From assembly GCA_027603945.1 (NCBI GenBank), contig JADIIU010000013.1, positions 62,001-126,000 of the forward strand: DNA of 64,000 nucleotides, in the 5' to 3' direction. Below are positions 57,711 through 64,000 of this stretch, piece after piece. The position numbers were made by a program, and so were the translations under genes. Source of the stretch: Terramyces sp. JEL0728 (lineage: Eukaryota > Chytridiomycota > Chytridiomycetes > Rhizophydiales > Terramycetaceae). Every line of letters starts with the position of its first letter. Within the stretch, counting starts at the first letter, position 1. The notes below the pieces were generated by a model. That model did no database searches. It was not told the DNA's origin and was given only the letters and a program-made list of their open reading frames with translations.

Positions 57711-58838
57711 ATGACTGGAGAAACAACATTTGGCCATGTTCCATACACACATGAGGAGATTCTCGCTTTATCCACTTCGCTAGAGCTTCAGCTTGGACGT
57801 AAGCCCGGTTCTAATCTCAGCTGAATACGTTTCCGAAAGGAAAGGTCCGAATAATGTTAAACTACATTATTTGGAGGGATGGAAGCTTGTTAGCCTCGCA
57901 AATGAGCAGTTTGGATTTAACGGATGGTCAAGCTCAATTATCAACCAAACTGTTGATTTTATTGATTCTGTGGAAGGAAAGTACAATGTTGGAATTTCTA
58001 CAATTGTTCGCGTTACACTCAAGGACGGGACTTTTCACGAAGTAGCTGTACGCTCATAATAGGACGTTGGATTTGGAAGTATTGAGAACTGTAAATCGAA
58101 AGCAGGTGCAATCGAAAAAGCGAAAAAAGAGTCTGTTACTGATGCGCTGAAGAGAGCATGCAAGCATTTTGGAAATAGTTTGGGCAATTGCTTGTATAAT
58201 AAAGAGTACCTGAAAAGGATCAGTCGTATTGGAGCGCCTCAGGTTCTTTTCATTGATGTAGGCAAGAGCTCTGGATCCAAACCTGCTGTACAGACAGAAA
58301 GAACACCGCGTAAACAATCCAGGTGCTCCTCAGAAACAGAGCTCTGTGCCTTTGCAGAAGCAGTCCCATGCAAACCAAACAGAGCCTTCCAAACCAACCA
58401 AGCCTGTAGCTGTTCCCATTCCTACTCCACAGCCAACTGTCCATCAAGCAAACGCTGCAGCACAACCAGTACCGCAGCCAGAAAAAGATGAATTCATGGA
58501 TTCCGGTACTCGACGTTTAATTTAGACGATGAATTGTATATGAATGCCGATTTAGAATGCATCAATGTATCGATTTTGGACAAAGTTCACAATCAAAAGT
58601 ATCGCTCACCTAATCTAGATCTGCAAACTCATTTGAAAATACACCCTCAAATGATCCAGAGGAATTCCGACCTCCAAATAGTTTGGAATTTACCCCTGCA
58701 TCCAAAGTAATTGCACAAACAAAAGCCCAGCCATATAAACTATCCAATAGAACCAATTATCCTAAAAGAAATTCAGACAGTTATCAAAACCAGCAATTAA
58801 AGAAATCAAAGGTAGACGAAATTCCAGGGTTTACTTGA
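57711..58838 (+). CDS. RAD52: Rad52 recombination mediator
   Basis: Exons: 57711-57798, 57821-58041, 58063-58242, 58262-58505, 58526-58598, 58619-58838 (341 aa; introns 22, 21, 19, 20, 20 nt). The N-terminal annealing domain is complete: FGHVPYTHEEI, LGPEYVSERKGP, LEGWKLVSLANEQFGFNGWSSSI, VRVTLKDGTFHEDVGFGSIEN, KAKKESVTDALKRACKHFGNSLGNCLY and YLKRI. The C-terminal half is Pro/Gln-rich and less conserved, as usual. It binds and anneals single-stranded DNA and loads Rad51 in double-strand-break repair. Every one of the five introns must be removed to keep the frame. Confidence 0.95.
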
Positions 58839-58867
58839 TGTAGTAATGTTGTACTTAAAGTAATATA

Positions 58868-61800
58868 TTAAACAGCCATTCCATTATTGGTATAGTTATC
58901 AGTATTTTCTGTCTCTGGAAACCCAATTGAATCTTCGTTCGTTTCATTAATATCCGGTAGAAGCTCTGGTTTTGCAATTGGAACTTGAGCGTGTGTTGGA
59001 TGTTTAGTATACCGCTTTGAATTTGGCTTTCTAATCAAATTTTCAATTTCTTCCTTTACAGCCTCAATTTGCTGTGCTTGAGTTTGCACCAGTCTGATCA
59101 GCCTCTCTCGCTCTTCAATGTCCTTCTTTTGCTGGCAAGACAAGTCCGTGTTTACCACCGTTTGGCTGACATTCAAAACATTTTCCAAATCTACTTTTTG
59201 CCGTTGCAGGTCCACCATGCTTTCCAACTTTAAAGTGTTTTCCCTAATTACATCAATCAGCTTTTCCTTCTCCTCCCTGATTTTGTGATCAAACTCTGCA
59301 GACTCCTTTAGTCTTTTCAGGTCTTCTTTTTGCAACTTTTCTTTAAGTTCATCAGCTGTTTTATTTACACTTAGTCTTTCCAATTTCTCCAAATCAACAA
59401 TTTGACCGAATTTGAGCATTTGAACATCTCTCGCTCTATCAGACAGATCGGCAACCTTTTGTTGCTTTTCCTTTCTGCTTTTGTTGAAACTTACATGCTG
59501 CTTCCTCAGCTCCCTGTGTTGTTTCTTGATGTCTGCCTTTTCTTGATGCAACTCTTTTATTCTTCGTTTCAGTTGAATTAATCCTTCATTGTAAAATACC
59601 AAGCAAGCGCTCATGTCTTTAGGGAAGTGATCATTTTCTAGATATTGGACTTGGCTGAATCTCAGAGGTACAACAACGTCTAATTCGTTCAATTTTCGTT
59701 GTTTTTGCGTTTGGAATTCTTGAATTTCCGTTTCAGCATTCTTCAAACCAACATCAATAATCTTTTCTTTTTTTATCAAAGAGTCATTCTCTTTTTTCAA
59801 CGTCTATTTTAACTATGCAATTACTTCAACTGCTTTTTGGACTTCTGACAAAATTTCCTCCTGGTCTAATCTGTGTTCTCTAATTTCCAACACTTTAGTC
59901 CAAAGACCAGGATCACATTCTTGCGGACAAACTTCCTCAAACTCTTCATCCTGCATATCTTCACTATTGTATGAGGAGGCGTCAGACTCACTTTCCTCGT
60001 CTTCTTCTTCCAAATCTTTGTCATCTTGATTTCCTTCCTTTGCTTTTTTCTGCATTAGCTGGGGATACCTTTGCTCGCTTCACCTTTCTTTTGAATACTT
60101 TGGTCAGGAACTCTTCATTCTTGTTATTCTCCCCAATCATCTTTTTGTATTCGTCATGGATTTCCCTTTCCTTTTGTATGACTGCTTCAATTTCGGCCTT
60201 CTTTGCGTTTAGCTTTTCTCTATATTCAGCAATCTTGATTAGTTACAAAGACCTTTGCATCAATCTCATTCTTTTCAGCTTGCTTGGCATTCAATTTGTC
60301 AGCTAGCAGGTTATCTGTTTGTTCAAATTCCTTAAGCAACATCCATTCTTTGTATAAAAGTTGAATTTTAATATCTGCAAATTTCAGATCTGAATTAGAA
60401 TAAATAACCTGAAGCAAGCATTAATCTCTCTTTTGCCAACAATGCAATCATCTTGTCAAACTTTTTGATTCCATTTTCAATACCCTAAGTTTAAATACAA
60501 TTACATTAAGCAGATTGGATTTTTCGTATTTCAGCTGAATTATTTTAATCTTGGTGTCTGACATTCCTGCTTCTCGTGTAGGTGGTTTCTTTGAAACTTC
60601 AACAGATTCCTTTGCAACCACTGGCTCTGCAGCAAGATCTGCAGGTTTTGGGGCGGGAGGTTTCTGGACTGGTTTTACTTCTTTTGAACTATTTGCGAAT
60701 CCCATAGGATCATCTCCCTTAGATTTGTTTGACGTTGCGTTTTCCAACTCTTCTTTCTGTAACTGGGCAATATCTTCGTCTGTGATAATATTTCGGTTTT
60801 CTGGGAAACTGCCAACCTCAATTTCTGGCTGATACTCGGTGTAAGAAACACTTTCCCCCAGGGCAGTCAACTTTTGATTCAAATCTTTAAGCTTTACATT
60901 GCTTTTAACGATTAAATCGGCCAATTGTACTTTTTTCCCTCGCAAGTTTATCACTTTTTCGTTAAATTGCTAAGGTTACTACTAAGCACCTCTCTAAGAT
61001 TCTTGACACTCTCGTTTAAAAGCATTATTTGACGCTTCTTTTTGTCTGCGTCCACACGCTCGCTTTCCGGGACAATGTAGTTCGCAGCAGTCTTTAATTT
61101 ATAATCTCCCATATGGTTGACCGCGTGTCGTATTGCTGCGACATCTTTTGGATCCTGGTATTTGTCATCGGGTTTCGAATCCATCAGTTGTTTCCAGATA
61201 GCAGTTCTTTCTGCCCTTAACTGTTTTCTGGCTTCAAGTTTCTTCATTTTCTGGGTTATTTATTAATTACTTTGTTATTTTGCTTTGCATTTGAGGCGGT
61301 AACTGCTTGCTCTTGTTTGGTTTCACTTGCCTGTATCCTGTCAGGACTTTCACTGGACATTTCGGCTTTTGCTTGCCCTTTTTCATTTTGGTTGTTGGAA
61401 GGTTGCAAAATATTTTCCAATTGCTGCTCCAACTTTAAAGTTCTGAAAGTGGCAACTGAAGCCAATGTCTGGAATGCCTTAATTGCAATCCTTTCAGTTT
61501 GCAACGGCTCCAAGAATTTCCTGTACAGCTTTTTTGGGCCAATCGACTCTTTCTCTGAAGACCATGCCATTTCTTTGTACAGAGTATCTTCTTTCTCTTT
61601 TGCCAACTTTTCAATATCTTGTCTTAAGAACAAGTCGACACAGATTTCTGCTCTATCCAGCTTTTTGTTTGCTGGAGCACTGTCATTCTCCACAATTATT
61701 TGGTTGAATTCGGTTCTTAACTCCTGGATTTGGTTTCTTATAATTTGCTTGCGAAGTTCAGCTTGTTCAATTTCCTTGTCCCGCTCCGACTTTAATTTCG

Positions 61801-64000
61801 CTTCTTGGATTGAGTAGCTGTTTGGATCTGAAATGTCCTCAGGCTGTACAAATTGGTTTAGATGGTCAGCAAAGTTGTCCAGCTCTGACTCCTTTTCTAT
61901 TTCCACAGTGCTGTTTCTCCACAGAAATATCCCCCCATCTGCGCCAGCGCTAATCAAGAATGATTGATCATAAGACATTGTCATACCATTCACTGATCCG
62001 CCTATGTCATGCAAGTGTCCCACCCAAATCTGTCCATTAATAACTATACCCCATGGTGGATTTTTGATGTTAAGTTCAGGCATATCCGGTTTCAGGGTGA
62101 TCAGTGTTTGCTGGATTAAATTTTCCATGTTCCTGGCGTATTCGGCGTAACTTTCATGAAAATCAGCCAGATGATTCGCTTTGAGGCTGTATTTATTAAA
62201 ATCGAATCTGATTACAATACTAGCCCCGTGGTTGGATCCCAAAAATAGAAATTGATTTGTGATGTCAGGCCGCATATTAACAATAGTTCCTGGTAAAATC
62301 GCAACCAATTTACTCCAACTTGGATTTGAAAAATTACTAATCCTGACCTCTGATTCACCTTCTTCGTTAATTACCGAACACAAAAAGAACCCTTCGTCAA
62401 GACCGCAGAATGCTGTATACCACAAATGTTCGCCATTTAGGAGCAAGCCCTTTTGTTTTTTCAAAGATTCTACTGAAAGAGATAGATTGTTTTTAGACAA
62501 CAGTAAAGCTTTGGAACTAGATTTTTTCTCCAGGGTGTTTTCCGCATTGTCTTCTGGTTTTACTTCCACTTTTGCTTCTTTGACTTTTTCTGGGATTTTG
62601 TATTTCCAAGATTCGACCTTCAACAATGCATGACTAATCTCATAAGAAGTTGTGGAATCAAACACAAATTCTGCCGGGACAAACAAGCTGTGGATGATTC
62701 CATTGGAGAGATTAACCACCAGTCTCCTTCCAGTGACTGCCGTCCCTTTCTTACCTCCACTAACAGTTTGGTCCTGTGAATTTATTTGCGTAACGCTCTT
62801 CACTGGATTCTCAAAATTCACGAAACCTACAGGCGTGATTGTTACCGAACTTTTCGTAAACGGAAGGCTTATTTTTCCATCCGCATCTTTTTTAAAGTCT
62901 AGATTGAAGAGGAAGATTGTTCCATCATCTGAAGCCGTTATCATTAACTTTCCGTCACTGGTAAAATAAATCAGAGTAATCGCCTTTTTGTGGGGTTTGA
63001 GCACAAATTGGACAATGAATCCGCTGGCTACTGTTGATACAATTCTTATTACACCGTCAACAAATCCAAGCGCAACAGTTGAACCCATCGCATCCAGGTT
63101 CTAATTTAAAAACATTTTACAGCTGGGATATACGATATATAACTTCCGCCTTGTGGGTAATGTGCTTTGTTTATCAATGTTCTTGCAATATAGTCATACA
63201 CATGAAGGTTGCCGTCTTTTCCAAAGGTGGACATCTGGTGTTTTAGTGGGCTGGTCCCAACTCCAGCTACTGGTCCAGAATGGAAAGACAGCACTTTTTC
63301 GCTGCTCCTCTTATGCAAATCCAATTTCATCAAATGGCCTTGCTGGTCCTGAATTAAATAATCGTGTGATGAATTCGGGAATCTTATAATAGATTTAATC
63401 TAGATGAACAACCAAATACCTTGACTTCCTTTGCAATAAGTATTTCATCAATAGGCTCCATTTCAAATACTCTGGGTGTAGAAACTGAGCTTCCACCTTC
63501 TCCAGAGCCTGTGGTAACATCTGCGTTATCAATTGTTTCTAAATCCCAAACACGGACAAATCCATCCTCTCCACCCGTGATTACTTCGCCCTCTCCAAGC
63601 AATATGACTTCAATGTGTCCTTGATGGCACGGCTTTTTCCCTTTAATGCCAATTTCACATTTAATCATGCCGCCATCCCAAAGCAACAAGTTTCCAGTCT
63701 CGGTGCTGGACAAGACCTTCCCGTCGGGCAATTGCATAAAAGAAGCAATATCCGATAATTCAGACGCTCCAAATTTACCCAAGTAGCCTTGTAGCTTCAA
63801 ACCTGTAAACGTTGAAGACATTCTCCAGAATTTAATATGGCCCATTCCAGAGGTGGTTAATATTCCATCGTTTTCTTGAGAGAAACTGACTCTGAATACA
63901 TCCTACTTATTAAATTGACAAACCTGAGAGAATGCTTTACTTCTCAGTATGATAGCTTCCTCCTTCCAATTCCAAATCGTGAGCATGTAGTCTGGGTCTG
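58868..64000 (-). CDS. CFAP44: Cilia- and flagella-associated protein 44, 5' end outside window
   Basis: Exons visible: 63924-64000 (partial), 63420-63902, 63121-63399, 61271-63100, 60990-61250, 60505-60969, 60409-60484, 60253-60389, 60069-60233, 59825-60049, 58868-59803 (about 1644 C-terminal residues; ten introns of 19-21 nt). N-terminal WD repeats ([55 protein letters not shown]) are followed by long coiled coils with [11 protein letters not shown] and [29 protein letters not shown] blocks that identify CFAP44. It belongs to the axonemal tether/tether-head complex that links inner-arm dynein f to the doublet. Its presence implies a motile flagellum at some life stage. Confidence 0.93.

Overview
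This window reads as nuclear DNA of a compact eukaryotic genome, most likely an early-diverging, zoospore-forming fungus or close relative (Rozellomycota, aphelid, chytrid or blastocladid grade). Fungal markers are a double HtrA protease of the Nma111 type, a GDE1-type glycerophosphodiesterase, the large mitochondrial NAD-glutamate dehydrogenase and an APSES/KilA-N transcription factor. The flagellar protein CFAP44 points to a flagellated stage. Thymidine kinase, an exportin-6-like receptor, a BK-type potassium channel and a DHCR7-type sterol reductase are genes that Dikarya generally lack, which fits an early-branching lineage. The species cannot be named from the sequence.

The dominant structural feature is the introns. 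Joining exons by reading frame and protein-family conservation gave 94 introns in 28 genes. Nearly all are 19-22 nt (about half exactly 20) and run GT...TAAY...AG, with the branch-like TAAY a few bases from the 3' end. One gene (20776-21783) appears to use three introns ending in TG, and one intron (29964-29984) starts with GC. Exon lists are given per gene; isolated joins could be off by a base or two where the sequence alone does not decide.

Layout. 1-6.3 kb: partial GATA-type zinc-finger protein, secreted M64-like metallopeptidase, Nma111-like protease. 6.5-14 kb: GDE1-like phosphodiesterase, a full Dicer, and a Cys-rich/coiled-coil/EEP-fold protein. 14-25.3 kb: mitochondrial GDH, then a plus-strand run of two seven-TM paralogues flanking ING and RNF5-like genes, followed by a BK channel. 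25.3-34.7 kb: APSES factor, LRRC40-like protein, Listerin, thymidine kinase. 35-44.3 kb: VWA protein, a secreted protein with proline-rich repeats, enolase-phosphatase, two more seven-TM paralogues, M17 aminopeptidase, hexose transporter. 45-51.4 kb: uncharacterised protein, JmjC demethylase, exportin-6-like receptor, small basic protein. 51.4-64 kb: PPR protein, DHCR7, small zinc-finger protein, dynactin p25, SH3 protein, Rad52, CFAP44 (5' end outside the window).

Functional themes are protein quality control (Nma111, RNF5, Listerin), chromatin and transcription (ING, JmjC, APSES, GATA), signalling (four seven-TM proteins sharing a CRE-like TGACGT element near the start codon, plus the BK channel), mitochondrial metabolism and expression (GDH, PPR), RNA silencing (Dicer) and the flagellum (CFAP44). 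No tRNA, rRNA, CRISPR array or intact transposon was seen.
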